NCBI GenBank assembly: GCA_014804425.1
Contig: JAAUZV010000008.1
Span: 28,313-64,734, forward strand
Origin: Lachnospiraceae bacterium
Lineage (GTDB): Bacteria; Bacillota; Clostridia; Lachnospirales; Lachnospiraceae
Direction: 5' to 3'
Length of the DNA: 36,422 nt
Below are positions 1 to 8,060 of this stretch, one piece after another. Within the stretch, counting starts at the first letter, position 1; each line of letters begins with the position of its first letter. The notes beneath the pieces were generated by a model that worked only from the letters and a program-made list of their open reading frames with translations, was not told where the DNA came from and ran no database searches. Position numbers and translations under genes: made by a program.

Positions 1-606
1 ATTGTATTATGCAAAAAAAATTATACTTCCGTGCTTATCATATTGGGCATGGCAGCCCTTATTATCCAATATTCCGGCATAAATATGGTTTTTGAAACGC
101 TCAGATACGAATTATCCTATCCGATTGGCCGCTTTTCGGAAATGCTTCCAATTGCTGTTGTAGGATTTGTGATTTCTTCAATGAACCTTTTAGAAAAGCT
201 AAAGAATTTTCGCTTCATAACAGCAATCCTGGCTGTATTTCTCATTCTTATGGAATATGCATTTGGATTTTTCTCTGACGTAACCGGCTACGGTTATTCA
301 GGGGTAAGGATGATTGTCATCAGCTTTGCATTTATTGCATTATTCTACATGATTCCTTTTGAGAAGCTCCCAATGAAGGCACATAACATAATAAAAACAC
401 TGACAAGTTATACATTGGGCATTTATTGTATGCATAGATTGGTTTTGTCCATTCTCAACGGTATGATCGAAAAACTTGACTGGGGAAAGTATATTTCGCT
501 AAATACCTTTAGCAGTGCCATTATCATTTATATCCTTTGTTATATGGTTGCTTTTATCGGAACTTTTCTATTTAGAAAGACAAAATTAAAAATCCTTTTT
601 AACTAG
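1..606 (+). CDS. Acyltransferase-3-like membrane protein, 3' part only
   Basis: The frame is open from the first base, so this is the C-terminal part of a gene cut by the window edge; the GTG at 31 is only the first in-frame start-like codon. The product is very hydrophobic, with about five or six membrane segments. The tail contains SYTLGIYCMHRLVL, which resembles the last helices of the acyltransferase-3 family (OafA/WecH/NodX type), integral membrane enzymes that O-acetylate surface polysaccharides or related molecules. The catalytic histidine of that family lies near the N-terminus and is not in the window, so the activity cannot be checked. Base composition is clearly more AT-rich than the next genes, which would fit a surface-polysaccharide cassette or horizontal gain. 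A hairpin at 661-685 probably ends the transcript. The family is fairly sure; the substrate is unknown. Confidence 0.7.
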   Translation: MVLCKKNYTSVLIILGMAALIIQYSGINMVFETLRYELSYPIGRFSEMLPIAVVGFVISSMNLLEKLKNFRFITAILAVFLILMEYAFGFFSDVTGYGYSGVRMIVISFAFIALFYMIPFEKLPMKAHNIIKTLTSYTLGIYCMHRLVLSILNGMIEKLDWGKYISLNTFSSAIIIYILCYMVAFIGTFLFRKTKLKILFN

Positions 607-660
607 CAAAATCTCTTGTTTTATTTGAGAATCATCATTCGGTTCATATACAGCATAGCG

Positions 661-690
661 GGGATACGTTTTGACAGCGTATCCCTCTTT
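661..690 (+). terminator. Rho-independent terminator after the acyltransferase
   Basis: GGGATACG (661-668) pairs perfectly with CGTATCCC (678-685) around a 9-nt loop and is followed by the T-rich tctttcattt. It lies 55 bases after the acyltransferase stop. The rest of the 607-828 gap shows only the ribosome site of the sigma gene; I found no convincing promoter there. Confidence 0.6.
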
Positions 691-828
691 CATTTATGAT
701 TCCCATAAATGTGACGCAGCGCCTCCTTTTCCGGTATATACTGATAGGCAGGTAAATAACGCGATCCATCCGCAGCCCATATTGTTTTGTAATGACCTGC
801 TGAAAGCCGGCTCAGAAAGGAGACCCCT

Positions 829-1389
829 ATGGAAGATCAACAGATTATTGACCTGTTTTTTTCCCGCTCGGAAAACGCCATATCCGAAACCGCGCACAAG
901 TACGGCAGGTATTGTCACTCCATCGCCTACCGCATCCTGCAAAACGAGGAGGACAGCGAGGAATGTGTCAACGATACGTACCTTAAGGCATGGGACGCCA
1001 TTCCGCCCAAACGCCCCGAAAAGCTCTCCGCGTTTTTGGGTAAGCTGACCCGCAACCTGTCCCTGCACCTATATGAAAAGCATCATGCGGAAAAACGCGG
1101 CTCAGGCAGGATCGCCCTTGCGCTTGACGAGCTCGCGGACTGCGTCCCCTCTGCGGACAATGTGGCGCAGGCCGTGGACGATATGGCGCTTGCAGAGATC
1201 TTGAACCGCTTTTTGGGCGTTCTTCCCACGCAGTCCCGAACCATGTTTTTGCGTCGGTACTGGTATTTTGATTCCGTTTCGGAAATCGCTTCCCTCTTTG
1301 GGGTCAGCGAAAGTAAAGTAAAAATGTCGCTTCTGCGCACGCGCGGTAAGCTAAAGCAGTTTTTGGAGAAAGAAGGTGTCTGCTTATGA
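829..1389 (+). CDS. ECF-type RNA polymerase sigma-70 factor
   Basis: A 186-residue protein with the size and two-domain plan of ECF sigma factors. Region 2 covers about residues 10-85, with the conserved stretch around YLKAWDAIPP. Region 4 covers about 120-180, with a helix-turn-helix around SVSEIASLFGVSESKVKMSL. The ATG at 829 has AAAGGAG six bases upstream. The gene overlaps the next one by four bases (ATGA), so translation is coupled. The partner looks like a membrane anti-sigma factor, so the sigma factor is probably held at the membrane and released by an envelope signal. ECF factors usually activate their own operon, but I could not identify a promoter with confidence. A 308-aa open frame on the opposite strand is a shadow. 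Confidence 0.92.
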   Translation: MEDQQIIDLFFSRSENAISETAHKYGRYCHSIAYRILQNEEDSEECVNDTYLKAWDAIPPKRPEKLSAFLGKLTRNLSLHLYEKHHAEKRGSGRIALALDELADCVPSADNVAQAVDDMALAEILNRFLGVLPTQSRTMFLRRYWYFDSVSEIASLFGVSESKVKMSLLRTRGKLKQFLEKEGVCL

Positions 1390-2588
1390 AAGAAGAACGG
1401 ATTCTCAACATGCTCAGTGAAGTGGATGAGACCTATATCGCACAGGCGGCGGATATCAAGCGCCCGTCCGCATGGCATCGTTATCTCGGCTGGGGCATGA
1501 CGGCAGCCTGTGCGGTTATCGCCCTGTGTATCTGCCTCCGCTCTCTGACCGCCGGAGTCAACAGACCGGAGGCGAAGGCGCTCCCCATACTGACCGCCCG
1601 TTTTGAAAGCGGCGCTATGGGGTTTGAGGGCTTGCTGTACTATGATATATCCGAAGCGGAAAACGCAAATCCGTGGACGGAGGAACATGCTCCCGCGTCC
1701 TTGCCGGTCTATCGAAACACCGCTTATACGGACGGTTCCGGTCTCAGCGTATTTCTGAGTGATGAGGCAATGCTGGAACTGGCTGAGCAGACTGCCGCCG
1801 CTCTGGGCGTGTCCGTTGATCACACGGATTTTCGTCGTGTCAATGAGATCATTGATTACACCATCGAAGGACTGTCCGGCACAGAGGCTTACAGTATGAC
1901 GGCTAAGACAACGTTCGGAGAGATCACGGTCTACGGAAACGGACAGATCCGAATCTTCTTTTCCGAAGCGGTCACCCTGCCGGAGGAATACAGCTTCACT
2001 TATTCCCATACGACTGACGATGAGGCTTTCGATGTGATCCGCTATCTGACGGAGCGTTATTCCGGTCTTTGCTCATTTGAGAAGATTACAGCGGATACCG
2101 GGGGTGATTATACCTATTACGGTGACCGTATCCGGTTTTATGGCGCGTATGACGGAAGCGGCGATCTGACACAGCAGATTCTAAGCTATCATTTTAATCG
2201 CATCTCCTTCGGTCCCGATGATGATGGCAACCTGTTCGTCATATGGCTCGGAAACCTGCTGGCCGGCGCGCAGAAGTTGGGGGACTACCCACTCATCAGC
2301 GCGGATACGGCGCGGAGCTTCCTCTTAAGCGGGGAATTTATCACCACCGTACCGGACGATTACCTTTTGGGCGGAACGATAACCGAATCCCAGATCGCAA
2401 AAACAGAGCTGGTCTACCGCACCGGCAATACGAGCGAGCTGTTCATGCCCTATTACCGGTTTTATGTGGAGCTGACGGATTTTCATACCGAAACGGAAGG
2501 TCTTACATGCTATGGCATTTACTATGTGCCCGCGGTGAGCGGCGAATATCTGTCGGACTTTCCCGTTTGGAACGGGCACTATAATTAA
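1386..2588 (+). CDS. Single-pass membrane protein, probable anti-sigma factor
   Basis: A 400-residue protein translationally coupled to the ECF sigma gene. The N-terminal cytoplasmic part (about residues 1-30) contains LNMLSEVDETYIAQAA, a type of short helical segment seen at the start of many clostridial proteins encoded beside ECF factors. One membrane helix follows (about 31-52, GMTAACAVIALCICL). The remaining ~345 residues should be outside the membrane and form a large domain I do not recognise, rich in Tyr, Asp and Glu. The anti-sigma role rests on position, topology and the short cytosolic head, not on a recognised ZAS zinc motif: no HxxxCxxC is visible. The large outer domain is the likely sensor. 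A hairpin terminator follows 13 bases after the stop. Confidence 0.7.
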   Translation: MKEERILNMLSEVDETYIAQAADIKRPSAWHRYLGWGMTAACAVIALCICLRSLTAGVNRPEAKALPILTARFESGAMGFEGLLYYDISEAENANPWTEEHAPASLPVYRNTAYTDGSGLSVFLSDEAMLELAEQTAAALGVSVDHTDFRRVNEIIDYTIEGLSGTEAYSMTAKTTFGEITVYGNGQIRIFFSEAVTLPEEYSFTYSHTTDDEAFDVIRYLTERYSGLCSFEKITADTGGDYTYYGDRIRFYGAYDGSGDLTQQILSYHFNRISFGPDDDGNLFVIWLGNLLAGAQKLGDYPLISADTARSFLLSGEFITTVPDDYLLGGTITESQIAKTELVYRTGNTSELFMPYYRFYVELTDFHTETEGLTCYGIYYVPAVSGEYLSDFPVWNGHYN

Positions 2589-2600
2589 AAAGGAACGCAA

Positions 2601-2638
2601 AAACAGCGTGTACCGCTCTCCCGCGGTACACGCTGTTT
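2601..2638. terminator. Bidirectional terminator between the sigma operon and malQ
   Basis: A perfect 16-bp stem (2601-2616 with 2623-2638) and a 6-nt loop. The arms begin AAACAG and end CTGTTT, giving A/T ends on both strands, as expected where the sigma operon (+) and malQ (-) converge. Confidence 0.85.
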
Positions 2639-2681
2639 ATAACGTTTCTCTATCAATCTGAAATCCTGCGCACAATCCCCA

Positions 2682-4160
2682 TCAGTACCTTGCGTACAAC
2701 CTCGTCATGCTGCAGATCTTCTTCGCCAGCTCCTCCGAGAACTGTCCGTCAAGCATCCGCCACTCCCAGTTTCCGCCGAGTGTGGACGGGAAATTAAAAC
2801 GTGCTTCCCCGCCAAGCTCCAGATAATCCTGCATCGGAATAATGCAGGTATCGGCTGCCGATGCGAGCGCCGCACGAATAAAGCACCACGGTACTTTTTT
2901 TCTGCTGTGGACATCCAGATACGCATTGGCAAACCGTCTGTCGCGCACAGATAAATTGTCATACCAGCTAAGCGTCGTATCATTATCGTGCGTTCCGGTA
3001 TACACAACACAGTTGTGTGTATAATTGTGCGGCAGATAATCACTGTCCCCTGCCTTGGAATCAAATGCAAACTGCACGATCTTCATACCCGGATACCCTG
3101 TTTTTTGCACGAGCCTCAGCACGGAATCGGTTAAAAAGCCAAGATCCTCCGCGATCACGCGGCGTTTGCCGAGCTGTTTTTTCATCTCGCGGAAAATGTC
3201 ATACCCCGGTCCCTTCTCCCAATGGCCGAATTCCGCCGTCGGGTCTCCGTAAGGGATCGAGTAATACTCGTCAAACCCGCGGAAATGATCGATGCGCACC
3301 ACATCATATAACGTGTAGCAATATGCGATACGCTTCATCCACCACGCATAATTCGTCTTTGCATGATACTCCCAGTCATACAGCGGATTTCCCCAAAGCT
3401 GCCCCGTCGCGGCAAACGCATCGGGCGGGCAGCCCGCGACCGCAAGCGGAACACAATCCTTATCAAGCTGAAACAGCTTCGGATTCGCCCATGTATCGGC
3501 GCTGTCAAACGCCACATAGATCGGAATGTCCCCGATGATCTCAATGCGGTTTTTGTTCGCATAGGCTTTCAGAGCCTTCCATTGTTTGGCAAATTCATAT
3601 TGCTGGAACTGATAAAAACAGATTTCATCCGCAAATTTCTGCCGATAGCTTTTTAATGCGCTCTCTTTGCGCAGGCGGATGTCGTCATCCCATTCGCTCC
3701 AGCTTTTTCCGTCAAAAGAATTTTTGACTGCCATATACAGCGCGTAGTCATCCAGCCAGAACGCATTTTCCTTACAAAATTCAGAAAACTCCGGATTTTC
3801 TTTGATATTGCTCCGCTCAAACGCCTTTCTCAAAATTTTAAAACGCGTATTGTAGATTTTCTCGTAATCCACCTTCGCCTCGTTATCCCCATAATCGGCC
3901 TCCTCACATTCTTTTTTTGTCAGAAGCCCTTCATCGATCAGCGTCTCCAAGTCGATGTAATACGGATTTCCCGCAAAAGTGGAGAAAGACTGGTACGGAG
4001 AATCTCCGTAACCAGTCGGTCCCAGGGGCAGAATCTGCCAATAGCTCTGCCCTGCTTTTTTACACATCGTAACAAATTCGTAAGCCTGTTTGGAAAAACC
4101 GCCGATCCCGTACTTAGACGGGATCGCCGATACAGGCATGAGTATGCCGCTCCTTCTCAT
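2682..4160 (-). CDS. malQ: 4-alpha-glucanotransferase (amylomaltase)
   Basis: GH77 enzyme that transfers 4-alpha-glucan chains between malto-oligosaccharides, releasing glucose and making longer chains for phosphorylase. From the start at 4160 it has 492 residues, a normal length. The three catalytic acids are visible: nucleophile D291 in RIDHFRGF, acid/base E338 in IAEDLG, and D392 in GTHDND. The N-terminus GILMPVSAIPSKYGIG and the LPLGPTGYGDSPYQ stretch are family hallmarks. The start at 4160 is preferred over the two upstream ATGs because GGGAGG lies five bases before it. It is downstream of glgP on the same strand, 128 bases away with two hairpins between. The pair forms a glycogen/maltodextrin breakdown set, probably under the LacI-type repressor encoded upstream. 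Confidence 0.95.
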   Translation of the reverse strand: MRRSGILMPVSAIPSKYGIGGFSKQAYEFVTMCKKAGQSYWQILPLGPTGYGDSPYQSFSTFAGNPYYIDLETLIDEGLLTKKECEEADYGDNEAKVDYEKIYNTRFKILRKAFERSNIKENPEFSEFCKENAFWLDDYALYMAVKNSFDGKSWSEWDDDIRLRKESALKSYRQKFADEICFYQFQQYEFAKQWKALKAYANKNRIEIIGDIPIYVAFDSADTWANPKLFQLDKDCVPLAVAGCPPDAFAATGQLWGNPLYDWEYHAKTNYAWWMKRIAYCYTLYDVVRIDHFRGFDEYYSIPYGDPTAEFGHWEKGPGYDIFREMKKQLGKRRVIAEDLGFLTDSVLRLVQKTGYPGMKIVQFAFDSKAGDSDYLPHNYTHNCVVYTGTHDNDTTLSWYDNLSVRDRRFANAYLDVHSRKKVPWCFIRAALASAADTCIIPMQDYLELGGEARFNFPSTLGGNWEWRMLDGQFSEELAKKICSMTRLYARY

Positions 4161-4202
4161 CCGAACCTCCCTCATGCACAAGACTGCACAAACGCTACAT
4201 AT

Positions 4203-4279
4203 GAAGAAATGCCTTTGGCATTTCTTCGGAAAATGACCTAGATGTTCTTAGGTTGGGAATTTCCCAACCTTAGAACATC
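4203..4279 (-). terminator. Two hairpins in the glgP-malQ gap
   Basis: Just after glgP lies a long inverted repeat: 4241-4259 pairs with 4261-4279, 18 of 19 bases matching. Next comes a perfect 11-bp hairpin with a 3-nt loop (4203-4213 with 4217-4227). No strong T-run follows the first hairpin, so it may be a 3' stabiliser or partial terminator that makes malQ less abundant than glgP rather than a full stop. Confidence 0.5.
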
Positions 4280-4288
4280 TTCATTTTC

Positions 4289-6607
4289 TTATTTCGCCAT
4301 CTCCAGTTTCCAGATATCGCGATTATATTCTTCGATCGTCCGGTCAGAGGAGAAGAAGCCCGCCTTTGCGATGTTGACTAACATCATCCGTTTCCACTTC
4401 GCGTGATCCTCATAATCGGCAAAGATGGCATCCTTCTTTTCGATATAATCCTCAAGATCGAGCAGCGCCATGAACCAGTCCTTATTGATCAGATCTTTAT
4501 ACAATCTCTCGAGGTTCTCTTTTTTGCCAACCTTTAATACCTCCTTGCTGACAATGAAATCGACCGCCGCTTTGATCACGGGACTCTTTTCATAATACTC
4601 CTTGGATACATAGTCCGCTTTCTCGTAGTGCTTGATGACCTGTTCGCTCTTTTCTCCGAAAATATAAATGTTATCGTCGCCGACAAGCTCATGGATCTCC
4701 ACATTCGCGCCGTCGGAGGTTCCGAGCGTGACCGCACCGTTCAACATGAATTTCATATTACCCGTGCCTGACGCTTCCTTACTTGCAAGAGAGATCTGTT
4801 CGGAAACATCGCATGCCGGAATGAGTTTTTCCGCATAGCTGACATTGTAATTCTCCACCATAACAAGGCTCATATAAGGGCTGACATCCGGATCATGATT
4901 GATGATTTCCTGCAGTACGAGCAGCAGATGAATAATATCCTGCGCGATCACATACGCCGGAGCCGCCTTTGCGCCGAAGATAAAGGTAAGCGGTCTTGCA
5001 GGCTTTTTGCCCGCCTTGATCTCTAAATACTTGTGAATGATATACAGCGCGTTCATCTGCTGACGCTTATACTCATGCAGTCTCTTGACCTGAATATCGA
5101 AAATGGAATCTGGGGATACCTCGACGCCCTCGTGCTCCTTCAGGTAAGCTGCCAGCTTTTCTTTATTATGATGCTTGATCTCTGCCAGTTTATCAAGCAC
5201 CGCCTCATCATCCTTAAACGCAAGCAGCTTCTCCAGCTGTGCGGCATCTTTTTTATAGTCCTTGCCGATCGTCTCCTCAAGGAATGCAGCGAGCTCCCTG
5301 TTGCAGGAAAGAAGCCAGCGGCGGAACGTGATTCCGTTCGTCTTGTTATTGAACTTCTCGGGATACAGCTTATAAAATGCATGCAGCTCGGTATCCTTCA
5401 AAATCTCGGTGTGGATGGCTGCGACGCCGTTTACGCTGAAACCATAATGAATATCAATGTGCGCCATGTGTACGCGCTTATCTTTATCAATGATCTGAAC
5501 GGCTTTATCCTTATACTTTGCACGCACGCGCTTATCCAGCTCCTTGATGATCGGCACGAGCTGCGGAACGACCTTCTCAAGATAAGCAATCGGCCACTTC
5601 TCAAGCGCTTCCGCAAGGATCGTGTGGTTCGTATACGCACAGGTCTTGCTGACAACCTCGATTGCCTCATCCATCGTAAACGCCTTATCATTTACTAAAA
5701 TCCGGATCAGCTCGGGAATGATCATGGTCGGATGCGTATCATTGATCTGGATGACCGCATGCTCATTCATCTTGCGAAGATCATATTTATGCTCTTTCAT
5801 CTCCTGCAGGATCAGCTGTGCGGCATTGCTCACCATAAAATACTGCTGGTAGATACGAAGCAGATGACCCGCCTCATCGGAATCATCGGGATACAAAAAC
5901 AGGGTTAAGTTCTTCTCGATGTCCTCCTTATCAAAGTTGATTCCGTCCTTTACAATGGACTCATCCACCGACTCAATATCAAACAGACGCAGCTTGTTTA
6001 AGCCATTGTCATAACCGACCACATCAATATCATACAGGCGGGATTTTACCTTGCGGTCGCCGAATTCCACCTGAAACGTAATATCCGTTTTATTCAGCCA
6101 GGACTGCTTCTCGATCCAGTCGTTCTTTTCCGTCGTCTGAAGCCGGTTCTCAAATACCTGCTTAAACAATCCGAAATGATAATTCAGACCAATGCCCTCG
6201 CCCGGCAGTCCGAGTGTCGCGATCGAATCCATAAAGCATGCTGCCAGTCTTCCGAGTCCGCCGTTTCCTAAAGACGGTTCCGGCTCTACCTCCTCGATCC
6301 GGCTTAATTCTTTTCCTTTTTTCTTTAAGATTTCCTCAACTTTATCGTAAACACCGAGATTGATGAGGTTATTGGATAAAAGCTTTCCGATCAAAAACTC
6401 CGCGGAAATATAATAAATCTTCTTTTCCCCGTTGATCTCATCCGTTGCCTCCATAAGACATTTGGACATTTGGAGAACACAATAATACGTCTCCTCATCC
6501 GTACACTCGCTGATGGTCTTGCCGAACATGTCTTTTGCAAAATCCTCTAACTGCTGCTCCAGCTTTAACTCCAATACTTCCCGCTGCATGTTTGGTAATA
6601 ATGTCAT
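4289..6607 (-). CDS. glgP: Glycogen/maltodextrin phosphorylase
   Basis: GT35 enzyme, PLP-dependent, that releases glucose-1-phosphate from the non-reducing ends of alpha-1,4-glucans. The PLP-binding motif is present: [13 protein letters not shown] with the lysine at residue 619, followed by [10 protein letters not shown]. The N-terminal part shows [13 protein letters not shown] and the glycine-rich [15 protein letters not shown]. From the ATG at 6607 the protein has 772 residues; the frame is open for 62 more codons upstream, but AGGAGGG lies nine bases before 6607 and the extension runs across the predicted promoter. The promoter at 6743-6771 contains a LacI-type operator, so expression should respond to the repressor encoded just upstream. 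Product and malQ together feed glycolysis. Whether glycogen or imported maltodextrin is the main substrate cannot be told from sequence. Confidence 0.95.
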   Translation of the reverse strand: MTLLPNMQREVLELKLEQQLEDFAKDMFGKTISECTDEETYYCVLQMSKCLMEATDEINGEKKIYYISAEFLIGKLLSNNLINLGVYDKVEEILKKKGKELSRIEEVEPEPSLGNGGLGRLAACFMDSIATLGLPGEGIGLNYHFGLFKQVFENRLQTTEKNDWIEKQSWLNKTDITFQVEFGDRKVKSRLYDIDVVGYDNGLNKLRLFDIESVDESIVKDGINFDKEDIEKNLTLFLYPDDSDEAGHLLRIYQQYFMVSNAAQLILQEMKEHKYDLRKMNEHAVIQINDTHPTMIIPELIRILVNDKAFTMDEAIEVVSKTCAYTNHTILAEALEKWPIAYLEKVVPQLVPIIKELDKRVRAKYKDKAVQIIDKDKRVHMAHIDIHYGFSVNGVAAIHTEILKDTELHAFYKLYPEKFNNKTNGITFRRWLLSCNRELAAFLEETIGKDYKKDAAQLEKLLAFKDDEAVLDKLAEIKHHNKEKLAAYLKEHEGVEVSPDSIFDIQVKRLHEYKRQQMNALYIIHKYLEIKAGKKPARPLTFIFGAKAAPAYVIAQDIIHLLLVLQEIINHDPDVSPYMSLVMVENYNVSYAEKLIPACDVSEQISLASKEASGTGNMKFMLNGAVTLGTSDGANVEIHELVGDDNIYIFGEKSEQVIKHYEKADYVSKEYYEKSPVIKAAVDFIVSKEVLKVGKKENLERLYKDLINKDWFMALLDLEDYIEKKDAIFADYEDHAKWKRMMLVNIAKAGFFSSDRTIEEYNRDIWKLEMAK

Positions 6608-6742
6608 TGCTGCTTTCCCTCCTGTTTTGGCACCTTTCATCCGGTGCGATTCCTGATTCGTTTGGTTCAATTGCGTTTTATTCCGTCTGCTTTTTTCTGA
6701 AAAATCTCTGTTTTTTAATCTGTTTTGTCCCTTGTCTCCCCT

Positions 6743-6771
6743 AGAATAGCACAAGAAAACGTTTTCCGCAA
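6743..6771 (-). promoter_or_regulatory. glgP promoter with LacI-type operator in its spacer
   Basis: On the minus strand TTGCGG (6766-6771) and TATTCT (6743-6748) are 17 bases apart. The spacer holds the perfect 12-bp palindrome GAAAACGTTTTC (6755-6766), centred on CG like operators of LacI/CcpA/MalR-type repressors. Binding there would block RNA polymerase. That the neighbouring LacI protein is the ligand is inference. Confidence 0.75.
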
Positions 6772-6800
6772 GAGGTTTTTCCAAATTTTTCAATTATATT

Positions 6801-7799
6801 TTAACAAATGATATCCAAATATTTCAGCCGCACGATCTGGTAATCAAGCACAACGTTCCGCCCTTCCATACCGCCTAAGAGCAACGCGACCTCCTTGACC
6901 GCCTCCGCGGAAACATGGTTGAAATCCTGTCTGACCGTATTCATCTGTTTTCCGACATATCCCATGAGCGTAATGCCGTCAAAACCGCACACCGGATGAT
7001 ACACATTCATCTCAGTCAGCGCCTTCATCGCGCCGATCGCCATTAAATCGGAAGCGCAGACGATCGCATCGCTGTTCCTTCCATAGCGGAACGTCAGCTC
7101 ACGCGCCCGAAGCTCACTGAACTCTCCGTAATGGATCGTCAGTTTTAAGCCCTTCTCCTCCGCCAGACGACGCATGCCTTTTGTGCGCTCATCCGTCACA
7201 TACCCGTTTCGCTTTCCCGCAAGATAAAGCACATTGTTCACCGCAGTCGGGTTCGACTCCAGCGTCACCTTTGCGACCTCATACTGCGCGCGCTCCTGAT
7301 CGATCCAGACCGAGGAGGTGTTCGGATTCACCATCGGAGAATCAATGACCACAGTCTTAAAATTCTGACTCTGAATGAGCCGGTGCAGCACCTTATCATC
7401 CTTGGAAAGTCCGTAAATGATCACGCCGCCGATATTCTGTGAACGCAGATCGCGCGTGATCTCCTCCAGTGTTTTATCCTGTATCATACTGAAAAAAACA
7501 GTCTGCACATCCAGGTTTAATTCTCTTGCCTGTCTGATCGCTCCGGAAAGATATTGCATATCAATCTCATCAATCGCCTGCGTCTGCTGATTGAGATTGA
7601 TGATGAGCGCCACGCGCGCCGACTGTTTGGACGACAGTGCGGACGCAACCGCATTGGGAACGAAATTCAATTCCTCGATCGCCGCGTTGACTTTTTTCTT
7701 CGTCGCCTCGCTCACGTTCGGATACCCGTTTAGTACCTTGGATACCGTTGAAATTGCCACACCTGCCTGCTTTGCCACATCCTTAATGGAAACCATCAT
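6801..7799 (-). CDS. LacI-family transcriptional repressor
   Basis: A 332-residue protein. The N-terminal helix-turn-helix and hinge are clear: SIKDVAKQAGVAISTVSKVLNG, then helix residues up to about 60. A periplasmic-binding-protein-like effector domain follows, ending near GFDGI and a C-terminal strand. Two ATGs occur in a row at 7799 and 7796; AGGAG lies four and seven bases upstream respectively, so 7796 is equally possible. The gene sits between pfp and glgP on the same strand. Palindromes of the LacI-operator type lie in the glgP promoter and just after the lacI -10 box, suggesting control of glgP-malQ plus autoregulation. The effector is probably a maltodextrin-related sugar by context; no residue identifies it. 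A global CcpA role is less likely from context and sequence but not excluded. Confidence 0.9.
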   Translation of the reverse strand: MMVSIKDVAKQAGVAISTVSKVLNGYPNVSEATKKKVNAAIEELNFVPNAVASALSSKQSARVALIINLNQQTQAIDEIDMQYLSGAIRQARELNLDVQTVFFSMIQDKTLEEITRDLRSQNIGGVIIYGLSKDDKVLHRLIQSQNFKTVVIDSPMVNPNTSSVWIDQERAQYEVAKVTLESNPTAVNNVLYLAGKRNGYVTDERTKGMRRLAEEKGLKLTIHYGEFSELRARELTFRYGRNSDAIVCASDLMAIGAMKALTEMNVYHPVCGFDGITLMGYVGKQMNTVRQDFNHVSAEAVKEVALLLGGMEGRNVVLDYQIVRLKYLDIIC

Positions 7800-7899
7800 C
7801 CCGCTCCTGTCTCTTGTCTCTTGTTCCGGCAGCGCCTTATTCTTCCTCGCATCTCTCTTTTCTCGTGATTTGCAAGATTGGCAAGGCGTTCTTCGCTCG

Positions 7900-7947
7900 G
7901 AAATCGTTTTCTTTCATTATTATAGATTGTTTGGTTAAAATAGGCAA
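7900..7947 (-). promoter_or_regulatory. lacI-type gene promoter and downstream operator
   Basis: TTGCCT (7942-7947), 17-base spacer, TATAAT (7919-7924). Just downstream, on the minus strand, is GAAAACGATTTC (7900-7911), which matches the glgP operator GAAAACGTTTTC in 11 of 12 positions. The placement at about +10 to +20 fits autorepression. Confidence 0.7.
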
Positions 7948-7996
7948 GTGATTTTTCCGGGGAAACACTGATTGAATCAATGCTTCCTTATTCAAT

Positions 7997-8031
7997 AAAA
8001 AAAGAAGCCGGGACTCTTATCAGCCCCGACT
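7997..8031 (-). terminator. Terminator after the phosphofructokinase gene
   Basis: On the minus strand a 10-bp GC-rich stem with two G-U pairs (8022-8031 with 8006-8015) and a 6-nt loop is followed by TTCTTTTTTT. It separates the phosphofructokinase transcript from the downstream LacI-type gene, which has its own promoter. Confidence 0.85.
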
Positions 8032-8060
8032 CCTCTTATGATTGATTCCCATATGGAATC

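Noticed and set aside
700..740. An ECF-type autoregulated promoter before the sigma gene (gtgac and ggtata)
   Set aside because: The match is too loose, and the consensus for this sigma factor is unknown.
1083..2009. A 308-residue minus-strand frame opposite the sigma operon
   Set aside because: It spans two well-supported plus-strand genes; composition is Arg/Ser-rich as expected of a shadow frame.
5033..5698. A 221-residue plus-strand frame inside glgP
   Set aside because: Antisense to the conserved phosphorylase; hydrophobicity comes from complementing charged codons.
6608..6793. A 62-codon N-terminal extension of glycogen phosphorylase
   Set aside because: The AGGAGGG site fits the internal ATG at 6607, and the extension crosses the predicted promoter and operator.
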